Source: Actinoallomurus spadix
Lineage (GTDB): Bacteria; Actinomycetota; Actinomycetes; Streptosporangiales; Streptosporangiaceae
Length of the DNA: 64,000 nucleotides
Direction: 5' to 3'
Assembly (NCBI RefSeq): GCF_024055725.1
Contig: NZ_JAMXMX010000002.1
Span: 1-64,000 of the forward strand
The translations under genes were made by a program, and so were the position numbers. Every line of letters starts with the position of its first letter. Position 1 is the stretch's first letter. Below are positions 27,619 through 36,157 of the stretch, piece by piece. The notes under the pieces were generated by a model. The model worked only from the letters and a program-made list of their open reading frames with translations, made no database searches and was not told the DNA's origin.

Positions 27619-28892
27619 CCGGTGGCCTCCTTCTGGAGCATGCGGAGCAGGGCGTGCTGGCGGCGGACCTGGTCGCGGCCGCGGTACGGCTCGCGCCGGC
27701 CCTCGTACTCGCTGGACAGCCAGCCGTTCCAGCCGTGCCGTACCAGCGTGTCGACGATCGGCGCCCAGGGCACGTGCGGATCGGCGAGGGTGTCGTCGAT
27801 CTCGAAGAACTTCGCCTGGATGAAGTGGACGTACGGCAGGACCTCGACGAGGTCGTCCATCGGCACGGCCAGGGGCTCCAGGAACGCCGGGCGTTTCTTC
27901 CCCTCGATGCCCTCGTGCCCGTCGTCGACCGGCGCGGTCTGGAAGATGCCGGTGTCGATCAGCAGTTTGAAGTGGCCGGTGCCGGTGCGCTCGATGAAGT
28001 CGAGGTACGCCTGGGTCACCGGGTGCCGGATCGGCGTCGGGCTGTGGATCTCCGGGCAGATCACGATGTCCAGCTCCTGGGCCAGGTCGAGGCTGCGTTC
28101 GACAGCCTCTCGCCAGATCGGGTGCGGGTCCAGGTCCGCGGAGACCACGCCGAACTTGGGGCGGATCGAGGTGAAGCCGAGCCGCGCGGCGAGCCGCAGG
28201 TCCAGGCGGATCTGCTCGGCGGCCTCGGTGGCGGTGAGGTCGCGGTCGCGCCACATCGCGGTGTCCACCCACGAGCCGTAGTTGGTCGCGGTGAGCCCGT
28301 GGTCGCCGAGCAGCCGGTGCCAGTGGTCGATCCACTCGGGAGACGGCGAGGGGTAGCCCGGGATGTTGCCCTCGCCGAGGATCTCGATGCCGGTGGCGCC
28401 GAGGTCGGCGATGTCGGCCATCGCGTCGTCGAGGGTCATGGAGGTGTACATGTCGCCGGAGTAGCTGTAGAGCGAGACGCCGTAGCGCAGGCCGCCGGCC
28501 GGGGCGTCTGGGACGATCACCCGCTTCGCGGTGGCGCGGAACACCGAGCGGGCGACGAACGGCGGGAAGTACGGCCGGCGCAGGTACACGGCGACCTCGA
28601 CGTCGTGCACGCCGGGCGCCAGGCCGCCGGGCTCGGGCACGGTCACGGTGGCGGTCTCGTCGAGCTGCCACCGCACGCCGGTGCCCGCACGCAGTTCGTC
28701 GAGGGTGACGGTGCGGCCCCGCAGGGTGATCCGGGGGACGTCGTGTTCCCACTTCCGCCCGTCCACCACCACCTCGACGCCGTCGAGCAGGCTGCCCGCC
28801 ACCCCGCGGTAGTTGGGGTTGCGCAGGCGGAGTTCGAAGCCGCCCGGCACGTTGCGGAAGCCGCGGTTCTGGATGATGTCGCGGTCGAGCAC
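27615..28892 (-). CDS. Fused DUF6379-TIM-barrel protein; candidate single-chain C-glycoside deglycosidase
   Basis: A 425-residue protein starting at GTG, 2 nt after the LivF stop, with AAGGA upstream. Residues 1-125 are a DUF6379-like beta-subunit domain ([15 protein letters not shown], then [20 protein letters not shown]). Residues 132-425 are a TIM barrel of the alpha-subunit type with Glu281 (PEIHSP), Asp313 (LLIDTG) and Glu395 (SSEYEGRR). At the place of His268 of the split alpha subunit this protein has Gln359 (VHFIQAKFF), so its metal site may differ. The domain order equals the gene order of the neighbouring split pair, which supports a natural fusion of the two subunits. Confidence 0.8.
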   Translation of the reverse strand: MLDRDIIQNRGFRNVPGGFELRLRNPNYRGVAGSLLDGVEVVVDGRKWEHDVPRITLRGRTVTLDELRAGTGVRWQLDETATVTVPEPGGLAPGVHDVEVAVYLRRPYFPPFVARSVFRATAKRVIVPDAPAGGLRYGVSLYSYSGDMYTSMTLDDAMADIADLGATGIEILGEGNIPGYPSPSPEWIDHWHRLLGDHGLTATNYGSWVDTAMWRDRDLTATEAAEQIRLDLRLAARLGFTSIRPKFGVVSADLDPHPIWREAVERSLDLAQELDIVICPEIHSPTPIRHPVTQAYLDFIERTGTGHFKLLIDTGIFQTAPVDDGHEGIEGKKRPAFLEPLAVPMDDLVEVLPYVHFIQAKFFEIDDTLADPHVPWAPIVDTLVRHGWNGWLSSEYEGRREPYRGRDQVRRQHALLRMLQKEATG

Positions 28893-28894
28893 GT

Positions 28895-29596
28895 TCAGTC
28901 CTTTTCGACGGTCACGGAGAGGTAGGAGCGTTCGATGTCGGCGCGGTTGCGCCGCAGTTCGTCGCCGGTCCCGGCGAGGGCGACCCGGCCGCGCTGGAGG
29001 ACGTAGCCGCGGTCGGCGACGTCGAGCACGAGGCGGACCTGCTGTTCGACGAGGAGCACCGCGCAGCCGGAGTCGGCGAGCTCGCGTACGGCCGCGAGGA
29101 GCCGGTGCACGACGATCGGCGCCAGGCCGAGTGACAGCTCGTCGGCGAGCAGCAGTTTCGGCCGGGCGGCGAGCACGCGGCCGAGGCCGAGCATCTGCTG
29201 CTCGCCTCCGGAGAGCAGCCCGGCGGGCCGGTCGAGCAGGCGTTCCAGCTCGGGGAAGGCGGCGAGGGCCAGGTCCATGGGGCCGCGGCCGAGGCGCAGG
29301 TTCTCCCGGGTGGTGAGACTGCGGAAGACCGACCGGTCGTCGGTGAGCAGCGCCAGGCCGCGTGCCGCGCGGTCGCGCAGGTCCTCGCGGGGGTCGGCGG
29401 TCCCGAGGACCTCGAGGTCGCCGCCGAGCGGGCGCAGCGCTCCGGCGGCGGTGAGCAGCGCGGTGGTCTTGCCGGCGCCGTTGGCGCCCATCAGCGCCAC
29501 GATCTCCCCGGGGTGCACCTCCAGGTCGAGGTCGTGCACGACGGCGACGTCGCCGTATCCGGCCGTCAGGCCGGTGGTGCGCAGGGCCGCGGTCAT
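28895..29596 (-). CDS. Branched-chain-type ABC transporter ATP-binding protein (LivF-like)
   Basis: A 233-residue ATPase of the LivF group. Walker A is GANGAGKTT near residue 34, the signature is [16 protein letters not shown], and Walker B is [13 protein letters not shown] (the Asp-Glu pair is kept). It overlaps the upstream fusion gene by 4 nt (ATGA) and precedes the fused deglycosidase by 2 nt. It supplies the second ATPase for the LivH-LivM-LivG fusion. Such transporters also import aromatic compounds and amides, so a C-glycoside or aglycone cargo is reasonable here, but inferred. Confidence 0.9.
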   Translation of the reverse strand: MTAALRTTGLTAGYGDVAVVHDLDLEVHPGEIVALMGANGAGKTTALLTAAGALRPLGGDLEVLGTADPREDLRDRAARGLALLTDDRSVFRSLTTRENLRLGRGPMDLALAAFPELERLLDRPAGLLSGGEQQMLGLGRVLAARPKLLLADELSLGLAPIVVHRLLAAVRELADSGCAVLLVEQQVRLVLDVADRGYVLQRGRVALAGTGDELRRNRADIERSYLSVTVEKD

Positions 29597-32328
29597 GAGA
29601 CCTCCTTCGTCGGCCTCATGACCGAGGTGCTGTGTCCGAGGTACGCCTCGACGACGCGCGGATCGGCGAGGACCTCGTCCGGGGTGCCGGCGGCGATCTG
29701 CCGGCCGAAGTCGAGGGCGATGGCCCGGTCGGAGACCCGCCGTACGAGCTCGACGTCGTGCTCGACGAGCAGCACCGCGATGCCCCAGTCGTCGGCCAGG
29801 TGCCGGATCAGGTCGCCGACCTCGGTGCGTTCGACCTCCGAGAGGCCGGCGGCGGGTTCGTCGAGCATCAGCACCTTCGGCGCGGCGGCGACGGCCCGGG
29901 CGATCGCGACCAGGTGGCGGGTGCCGTAGGCCAGTTCGGTGGGGAACCGGTGGAGGTGCTCGGCGAGCGTGAAGGTGTCGATGGCCGCGACCGTCGCGAC
30001 GGTGATCCGCCCCCGGTCGGGCCGTACGAGGTCGATCAGGTAGGACGCCGCGTCGGTCGGGTCGCTCGCGCAGCGCAGGTTGTCCAGCACCGTCATGTCC
30101 TCCAGCAGTTCGAGCGACTGGAAGGAGCGGGTCAGGCCGGCCCGGGTCCGGCGGAACGCCGGGAGGCCGGAGAGCGGCGAGCCGTCGAGGAGCACGGTGC
30201 CGGTGGCGGGGACGAATCCGGAGAGGGCGTCCATCAGCGTGGTCTTGCCGGCGCCGTTCGGGCCGATCACGGCGACGACCTCGCCCGGCCGGATCTCGAA
30301 GGACAGGTCGTCCACGGCCACGACGCTGCCGAAGCGTACGGTCACGCCGCGTGCCTCGAGGCGGCCGCCCGACGGGTGGTGGTCCGTCCGCCGCGCCGCC
30401 GCGATCTGTGCGTCCACCGCCGCCGCACGCCGCCGGGCGAACGGCCGCGGCAGCCGGGCGCGCGGCGCCGCCGAACGTGGGCCCTTCTTGCGCTTGGGGT
30501 GGGCGATCACGTCGGCGATGCCGTTGGGTTGCACGATCACCTGGACGATCAGGCCGATGCCGAGGATCAGCACGAGGTACTGCGCGATGTCGAACAGCCA
30601 GGTGTTGGCGACCGCGGTGGCCAGCCCGCCGTTCTGGCCGACGCCGCCGAGCAGCGCGCCCGGGACGTACCCGATGCCGCCGATCACCGACTGGATCAGG
30701 CCGTTGACGGAGGTCAGCGGGTCGTACGAGGTGAAGGTGAGGGTCGGGTTGCGGAACGCGCCGAGCACGCCGCCGATCCCGGCGACCACACCGGCCAGCA
30801 CGAACGCGTACAGCTTGGTGGAGGCGACGTCGACGCCGAGCGCCGCGGCGGCGCGTTCGTTGGTGCGCACCGCGAGCATCCGGCGGCCCACCCGGCCGCG
30901 CCGTACGTTCGCGACGACGAGCGCGAGCAGGACGAACACCAGGCCGCAGAGGATCGCGTAGCGGGCCGGGTAGACGATCGAGTCGACGTCGATGCCGAAC
31001 ACCGACTGGAAGCCGACCTGCAGGCCGCCGGCCCCGCCGTTGAGGTCGCTGTTGCGCAGGATGACGGCGTTGATCGCGACGCCGAAGCCGAGGGTGGCGA
31101 TGGCGAGGCTGACGCCGCGGGCGCGCAGTGCGGGCAGGCCCACGGCGAGCGCGACGGGGATGGCCGCCAGGCCGCCCGCGACGATCGCCAGCGGGAACGG
31201 CAGGCCGGTGGCGGCGAGGAGCCGTCCGGCGATGATGGCGCCGACTCCGGCGATCGGCACCTGCGCGAGGGAGAGCTGGCCGGCGTAGCCGGTGACGACG
31301 ACCTGGGACAGCAGGATGATCGAGGTGACGAGGGTGACCGTCAGGCCGTCGAGGAGCTGCACGCCGAGGAGGGTCTGCGCGGCCACGGCGACCACGGCCA
31401 CCGCGACGAGCAGGCGGACCGGGTGCACCTTTCCGCTGCCGACCCGGGGCAGCCGTTCGTTCAGGTGGCTGCGCAGCGGCAGCGTGCGGCCCATCAGCAT
31501 GAGCACCGCGATGATGACGAGGAACGGCACGGCGTCACCGACGCCGGGCAGGTCCAGGTAGTGCGCGCACACCGCCTGCAGGACGCCGAGCGTGATGCCG
31601 CCGAGTAGGGTGAGCGGGAACGACCGCAGGCCGCCGAGCATGGCGCTGGCCAGGGTCGGGATGATCAGCAGGGCGAAGCTGTTGGGCTGCAGCTGCAGGC
31701 TCGGTGCCAGGGCGATTCCGGCGACGCCCGCGAGGGCGCCGCCGAGCGCCCAGTTGAGGCCGCGGAGCCTGCCGACGCGCCAGGCGAGCGCGGCCAGCGA
31801 CCGTGGGCTCTCGGCGACCGCCGAGGTGGCGAGGCCGAAGCGGGTGTGCTTGAACACGGCCCACAGGACGGCGGTCAGCGCGGCCGAGAAGACGAAGAGG
31901 ATGAGCTGGTCGGCGCCGACCGAGACCGGCCCGGCGCGGACCGCCCCGGTCGGCAGGTACGGGTGGGGGATCTTCAGGGCGCTGCCGTACGTCAGGACGA
32001 CGCCCTGCTGGAGGACGACGAACACGCCGAGGGTGGCGATCACCCGGGTCAGCGTCGAGGTGTCCGCGAGCGGGCGGATCACCACGGCGTACACGAGCCA
32101 GCCGAGGACGGCGGAGACGAGGATCCCGGCGGGGACGGCGATCAGGTGGCTGAGGCCGAGCGTGTCGGCGACGGAGTACATCACGTAGCCACCGGCCATC
32201 GCGACCGCGCCGTGGGCGAAGTTGATGACGCCGGAGCTGCGGAAGACGGCGACGACGCCCATCGCGCTGATCGCGTAGATGCCGCCGGTCGCGCAGCCGA
32301 GGGCGAACAACTGCAGGAACAGATTCAT
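29593..32328 (-). CDS. LivH-LivM-LivG fusion: two permease domains and an ATPase in one chain
   Basis: A 911-residue protein that merges three normally separate subunits. Residues 1-295 are a LivH-type permease (GGIYAISAMGVVAVFRSSGV, INFAHGA). About 305-605 are a LivM-type permease (GYAGQLSLAQVPIAGVGAII and ALRARGVSLAIATLGFG). A basic linker of about 50 residues follows, then residues 660-905 form a LivG-type ATPase with Walker A GPNGAGKTT and Walker B VLMLDEPAAGLS. The signature motif is unusual (LAYGTRHLVAIARAV instead of LSYGQQR). It ends in an ATGA overlap with livF. LivM-LivG fusions are common in actinobacteria; a three-way fusion is less so. Confidence 0.9.
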   Translation of the reverse strand: MNLFLQLFALGCATGGIYAISAMGVVAVFRSSGVINFAHGAVAMAGGYVMYSVADTLGLSHLIAVPAGILVSAVLGWLVYAVVIRPLADTSTLTRVIATLGVFVVLQQGVVLTYGSALKIPHPYLPTGAVRAGPVSVGADQLILFVFSAALTAVLWAVFKHTRFGLATSAVAESPRSLAALAWRVGRLRGLNWALGGALAGVAGIALAPSLQLQPNSFALLIIPTLASAMLGGLRSFPLTLLGGITLGVLQAVCAHYLDLPGVGDAVPFLVIIAVLMLMGRTLPLRSHLNERLPRVGSGKVHPVRLLVAVAVVAVAAQTLLGVQLLDGLTVTLVTSIILLSQVVVTGYAGQLSLAQVPIAGVGAIIAGRLLAATGLPFPLAIVAGGLAAIPVALAVGLPALRARGVSLAIATLGFGVAINAVILRNSDLNGGAGGLQVGFQSVFGIDVDSIVYPARYAILCGLVFVLLALVVANVRRGRVGRRMLAVRTNERAAAALGVDVASTKLYAFVLAGVVAGIGGVLGAFRNPTLTFTSYDPLTSVNGLIQSVIGGIGYVPGALLGGVGQNGGLATAVANTWLFDIAQYLVLILGIGLIVQVIVQPNGIADVIAHPKRKKGPRSAAPRARLPRPFARRRAAAVDAQIAAARRTDHHPSGGRLEARGVTVRFGSVVAVDDLSFEIRPGEVVAVIGPNGAGKTTLMDALSGFVPATGTVLLDGSPLSGLPAFRRTRAGLTRSFQSLELLEDMTVLDNLRCASDPTDAASYLIDLVRPDRGRITVATVAAIDTFTLAEHLHRFPTELAYGTRHLVAIARAVAAAPKVLMLDEPAAGLSEVERTEVGDLIRHLADDWGIAVLLVEHDVELVRRVSDRAIALDFGRQIAAGTPDEVLADPRVVEAYLGHSTSVMRPTKEVS

Positions 32329-32381
32329 GACCTGGGCTCACTCCAGTGCGCCGGGGCCGGCCGTGGCCGGCCCCGATCGGA

Positions 32382-33578
32382 TCACTTGATGTACTGGCCG
32401 ATGTCGGTCGGCGTCTGGGAGCCGCTGCTGGTCCACTGGCCGTTCTTGACGACGCCGTACCAGACGCTGCTGTTGAACATCCGCGGGTACTGCCTGCTGC
32501 CGCGGGTCTTGGTGAAGTCGAGCGGGGGGAAGTTCATGACCTTGACGCCGCTCATCCCGCCGAGCTTCTTCAGCAGGCCCTTCGCGGTGACGTCGCCGAG
32601 GCCGGTCAGGCCCTGCTGGAGCAGCAGCGTCGACGCGTAGCCGATCAGCGAGAACTCGTTCGGCACCGCCTTGGCGCTGTAGCCCTTCAGGTCGGTCAGG
32701 AACTTCTGCATGGAGGGGTCGGAGCTGTTGGGCATCGGGGTGTCGGAGGCGCCCTTGATCCCTTCGGCGGTCTTGCCGAGCGCCGCGATGACCTGCGGCT
32801 GCAGGACGCCGGGCGAGGCGTACAGGGTGGCCTTGCTGCCGGCCTTGCGGACGGCGGCGAAGAACTTGGCCGCGTCGTTGCCGCCACCGCCGAAGGCGAG
32901 GCAGTCCGGGCGCTGCGCCAGCGCGTCGGCCACGGTCGGGGTCACGTCGGTGGTGCCGGAGGTGAACTTGATCGCGCCGTTGAAGGTCACGCCGGGCGCG
33001 CTGCCGAAGACGTCCTTGGCCTGGGCGTAGGTGACGTCGCTGCCGGCGTCGTTGGCGCCGACGAAGACGGGCTTCTTACAGCCGTCATGCACCATCTGGC
33101 TGAACGTGCCGACGTATCCGCCGACCGTTCCGATGGAGACGGGGAAGGACACCCTGCTCTGGTACTCGGCCGGGGTGCCCTGCAGGAAACCGACGTACGG
33201 CACGCTGCCGGCCTCCAGGACGGGCAGGGTCTGGCTCGGCGCGTACGGGTCGAACCCGCCGAGCACCGCGACCCACTTCTCTTGGACGGCCCGGCGGGCG
33301 CAGGTGGCGTCCCGGTTGGGGTCGCCGGCGTTGTCGCAGACCTTCAGCGTGATCTTCTTGCCGTTCACGCCGCCCGCGGCGTTGATCGCCTTGAGGCCGG
33401 CCTGGACGCCGTCCACCGACCAGGTGTTGACGAACGCGGCCGAGGTGGCGGCGCTGGTGGTGGCGAACATGCCGACGGTGATCGTGTCGCCGCCGCCCCC
33501 CGCGGCGCCCCCCTTGCAGGCGGCGAGGGACAGGCTCCCCGCGACCAGCACGGCGCCGAGCCGGAGTTTCGATGCCAT
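32382..33578 (-). CDS. Branched-chain-type ABC transporter substrate-binding lipoprotein
   Basis: A 398-residue lipoprotein with lipobox LSLAAC (Cys about residue 21) and a type-1 periplasmic-binding fold of the LivK/Peripla_BP_6 group: ITVGMFATTSAATSAAFVNT, GLKAINAAGGVNGKKITLKV, then VPYVGFLQGTPAEYQSRVSF. It captures the cargo for the LivHMG-LivF importer, whose genes follow directly. The start ATG at 33578 lies 14 nt from the stop of the Gfo/Idh gene. The operon context suggests glycosides or aromatic aglycones rather than amino acids, which is inference. Confidence 0.9.
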   Translation of the reverse strand: MASKLRLGAVLVAGSLSLAACKGGAAGGGGDTITVGMFATTSAATSAAFVNTWSVDGVQAGLKAINAAGGVNGKKITLKVCDNAGDPNRDATCARRAVQEKWVAVLGGFDPYAPSQTLPVLEAGSVPYVGFLQGTPAEYQSRVSFPVSIGTVGGYVGTFSQMVHDGCKKPVFVGANDAGSDVTYAQAKDVFGSAPGVTFNGAIKFTSGTTDVTPTVADALAQRPDCLAFGGGGNDAAKFFAAVRKAGSKATLYASPGVLQPQVIAALGKTAEGIKGASDTPMPNSSDPSMQKFLTDLKGYSAKAVPNEFSLIGYASTLLLQQGLTGLGDVTAKGLLKKLGGMSGVKVMNFPPLDFTKTRGSRQYPRMFNSSVWYGVVKNGQWTSSGSQTPTDIGQYIK

Positions 33579-33592
33579 CGATGGACCTCTCT

Positions 33593-34663
33593 CTAGTCGT
33601 TGACGTCGACCCAGGTGCCGGCTTCGGCGGACCGCAGCACCGCCGCGGTGAGCCGGGCCGCGCGCAATCCGTCGGTGAAGGTGGGCAGCCCGTCCGGCGT
33701 GGGGCCGGAGAGGGCGGCGTACGTGTCGGCCACGAACGCGTCGAAGCAGTCCTGGTAGCCCTGCGGGTGCCCGGCCGGCAGGACGTCGTAGCGGGTGGTG
33801 TCGCCGGCGGCGCGCAGGATCCGCTGGTCGGCGGTGCGGGCGCCGACCCAGAGCGTCTCCGGTGCCTCCTGGTCGAAGGCCAGGCTCTCGGCGGCGCCGT
33901 CCACGGAGAACCAGAGCCGGTTCTTGCGTCCCGGGCTGACCTGGCTGACCGTCAGGTTCCCCAGGGTGCCGTGGTCGGTCTCGAAGAGCAGGACGGCGGC
34001 GTCCTCGGTGCGTACGGGCCGGCCGCCGCGCGCCGGGACGGCCACGGTGGTGCGGGCCGCGAGCCGGATGATGCGGTGCCCGGTCACGAACTCGACCAGG
34101 TCGCACCAGTGCACCCCGATGTCCGCGAACGCCCGCGAGGGCCCGCCGGAGGCGGGGTCCACGCGCCAGTCGTCGTCGTGTTCGCCGGCCAGCCAGTCCT
34201 GGAGGTAGGAGCCGTGCAGCAGGCGCAGCGCGCCGGTGGTCCCGGCGGCGATCCGCGCCCGTGCCAGGCGCACGGTCGGGTAGAAGCGGTAGACGAACGG
34301 AACGGTCGCGGTCACTCCCGCGTCCGCGGCGAGCGCGGCCAGCTCGCGGGCCTCCTCGGCGCTGACGGCGAGGGGCTTCTCACAGACGACGTGCTTGCCG
34401 GCGGCGATCGCGGCGCGGACGAGCGGGCCGTGCGTCGCGTTCGGCGTGCAGACGTGGATCACGTCGACGTCGTCGGCGGCCAGCAGCGCCTCGGCCGTGT
34501 CGCCCGGGTGGGCGGCGCCGAGGCGTTCGGCGGCCGCGCGGGACGACGCGGGCGTCGATCCGGCGACCCGCGACAGGACCGCGCCGCTGCGGCGGATGGC
34601 CCGCGCGTGCACCGTTCCCATGAACCCGGCGCCGATGACGCCGGCTCGTACCACGTCGCCCAC
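33593..34663 (-). CDS. Gfo/Idh/MocA family NAD(P)-dependent oxidoreductase
   Basis: A 356-residue dehydrogenase, first gene of the leftward operon. The nucleotide-binding motif AGVIGAGFMGTVHARAI opens the protein and CEKPLAVSAEEARELA carries the conserved Lys. The catalytic segment AFADIGVHWCDLVEFVTGH contains the expected Asp and His near residues 178-182. These enzymes oxidise or reduce sugars at one carbon, often C3 of glucosides, as does DgpA in puerarin breakdown. The GTG at 34663 has GAGGAGG upstream; a second GTG three codons later is possible. Confidence 0.88.
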   Translation of the reverse strand: MGDVVRAGVIGAGFMGTVHARAIRRSGAVLSRVAGSTPASSRAAAERLGAAHPGDTAEALLAADDVDVIHVCTPNATHGPLVRAAIAAGKHVVCEKPLAVSAEEARELAALAADAGVTATVPFVYRFYPTVRLARARIAAGTTGALRLLHGSYLQDWLAGEHDDDWRVDPASGGPSRAFADIGVHWCDLVEFVTGHRIIRLAARTTVAVPARGGRPVRTEDAAVLLFETDHGTLGNLTVSQVSPGRKNRLWFSVDGAAESLAFDQEAPETLWVGARTADQRILRAAGDTTRYDVLPAGHPQGYQDCFDAFVADTYAALSGPTPDGLPTFTDGLRAARLTAAVLRSAEAGTWVDVND

Positions 34664-34700
34664 ACGACCTCCTCTGTGAGCTGGACAACTCGTTGCGCCG

Positions 34701-34730
34701 ATACTTCTTCCTGTTAACGGAAGAAGTCAA
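34701..34730 (-). promoter_or_regulatory. Promoter and operator of the C-glycoside operon
   Basis: On the minus strand TTGACT (34730-34725) and AAGTAT (34706-34701) are spaced by 18 bp and point to the Gfo/Idh gene. The inverted repeat ACTTCTTCC-7 nt-GGAAGAAGT (34703-34727, arms of 9 bp, centre containing GTTAAC) fills the spacer and overlaps both elements. A bound repressor would block the polymerase. The divergent ROK protein is the obvious candidate. Confidence 0.65.
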
Positions 34731-34824
34731 CGGGGTTACGAGCAAAATGCGTAATGACAGGTATCGGAACCGCTGATGACGGCCGCGAGGTCGCCGGGCC
34801 GCCGGGCGAAGCGTTAAGGATCTT

Positions 34825-34854
34825 TTGTCGGCGGCCGGAAGAAGTTGTTAGGCT
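34825..34854 (+). promoter_or_regulatory. Leaderless promoter of the ROK gene with an operator half-site
   Basis: TTGTCG (34825-34830) and TAGGCT (34849-34854) are spaced by 18 bp; the GTG start follows 6 nt later. A third copy of the half-site GGAAGAAGT (34837-34845) lies inside the spacer, suggesting weaker autoregulation by the same protein. Confidence 0.6.
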
Positions 34855-34860
34855 GACGGG

Positions 34861-36114
34861 GTGCCAAGCGATCGCATCAACGGACTCGCCGCCGTCCTGG
34901 ACGCCGTGCGCACCGGCTCCCAAGTGACCCAGCCGATGCTCGTCGAGCGGGTCGGCCTCGGCCGCAGCGTGGTCGCCCAGCGCGTCGCCGAGCTGGAGAG
35001 CGCGGGCCTCATCGAGGGCGCCGGGCTCGGCCCGTCATCGGGCGGCCGCGCGCCCCGCCGGCTGCGGCTGCGCGCGGAGCGCGGTCAGGTCCTCGGCGTC
35101 GACATCGCCGCCACCGAGCTGGTCGTCGGGCTCGCCGACCTTGGCGGCACCCTGCTCGCCACCCGCCAGCACCCCATCGACGTCGCCGACGGGCCGGAGG
35201 CGGTCCTCTCCCTGGCGGAGCGGCTCGCCGACGAGCTGATCGGCGCTCACGCGGCGCCGATCTGGGCGGTCGGGGTCGGCGTGCCCGGTCCGGTGGAGTT
35301 CCGCAGCGGGCTGCCGGTGGTGCCGCCCATCATGCCCGGGTGGAACCGGTACCCGATCCGGGACCGTTTCTCCGCCCGCTACGGCGCCCCCGTGTGGGTC
35401 GACAACGACGTCAACGTGATGGCCCTGGGCGAGCTGCGCTCCGACCCCGAGGCGGTCGCGGCCGGGCACATGCTCTACGTCCGCGCCGGGGTCGGCATCG
35501 GCGCCGCGATCGTCATGGACGGCAGGCTCTACCGCGGCGCCAACGGCTCGGCCGGCGACATCGGCCACGTCGCCATCCCGGAGGGCGGCAACACCATCTG
35601 CCGGTGCGGCAACCTCGGCTGCCTGGAGGCGGTGGCCGGCGGGACCGCGCTCGCCCGGGAGGGCCGGATGCTCGCCGAGACCGGTCAGAGCCCGGCCCTG
35701 GCCGCCGCCCTCGCCGCGTCCGGCGCGATCCGCCCGATCGACGTCACCCAGGCGGCCACCCAGGGTGACCAGGCCGCCCGTGCGCTCCTGCAACGCACGT
35801 CGGCTCTGCTCGGCGGCACGCTGGCCACGCTGGTCAGCTTCTACAACCCCGCGCTGCTGGTGCTCGGCGGCGGCATCGTCCGCGCCAAGGAACACGTGCT
35901 CGCCACCATCCAGGAGGCCATCCACCGCAGGGCCCTGCCTCTCGCGACGCAGAACCTGCGGATCGACGTCGCGACCCTGCCCGAGGAGCTCTCCGGCGTC
36001 ACCGGGGCCGTCCACCTTGCCCTGGACGAGGTCTTCTCTCCCGCCAACCTGGAGACCTGGCTCGCGGAAGGCTCACCCCGCGTGTCCGGCGCCGGAACGC
36101 ACGCCGCCCGCTGA
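34861..36114 (+). CDS. ROK-family transcriptional repressor
   Basis: A 417-residue ROK (NagC/XylR-type) regulator. The N-terminal winged helix is at residues 8-60 (VTQPMLVERVGLGRSVVAQR). The ROK sugar-kinase-like domain shows VLGVDIAATELVVGLADLGG, the ROK zinc motif CRCGNLGCLE and LLVLGGGIVRAKEH. It is transcribed away from the C-glycoside operon, and its half-sites sit in both divergent promoters, so it should repress both until a sugar ligand binds. The GTG start has no Shine-Dalgarno; the mRNA is probably leaderless. Confidence 0.92.
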   Translation: MPSDRINGLAAVLDAVRTGSQVTQPMLVERVGLGRSVVAQRVAELESAGLIEGAGLGPSSGGRAPRRLRLRAERGQVLGVDIAATELVVGLADLGGTLLATRQHPIDVADGPEAVLSLAERLADELIGAHAAPIWAVGVGVPGPVEFRSGLPVVPPIMPGWNRYPIRDRFSARYGAPVWVDNDVNVMALGELRSDPEAVAAGHMLYVRAGVGIGAAIVMDGRLYRGANGSAGDIGHVAIPEGGNTICRCGNLGCLEAVAGGTALAREGRMLAETGQSPALAAALAASGAIRPIDVTQAATQGDQAARALLQRTSALLGGTLATLVSFYNPALLVLGGGIVRAKEHVLATIQEAIHRRALPLATQNLRIDVATLPEELSGVTGAVHLALDEVFSPANLETWLAEGSPRVSGAGTHAAR

Positions 36115-36157
36115 CCCGCGGCGCGGCACGTCAGGTCGCGACCCGCCGTACGGCACG

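Noticed and set aside
29632-31608. Plus-strand frame of 658 codons opposite the Liv fusion
   Set aside because: Repetitive acidic/arginine-rich shadow of the permease codons; no motif.
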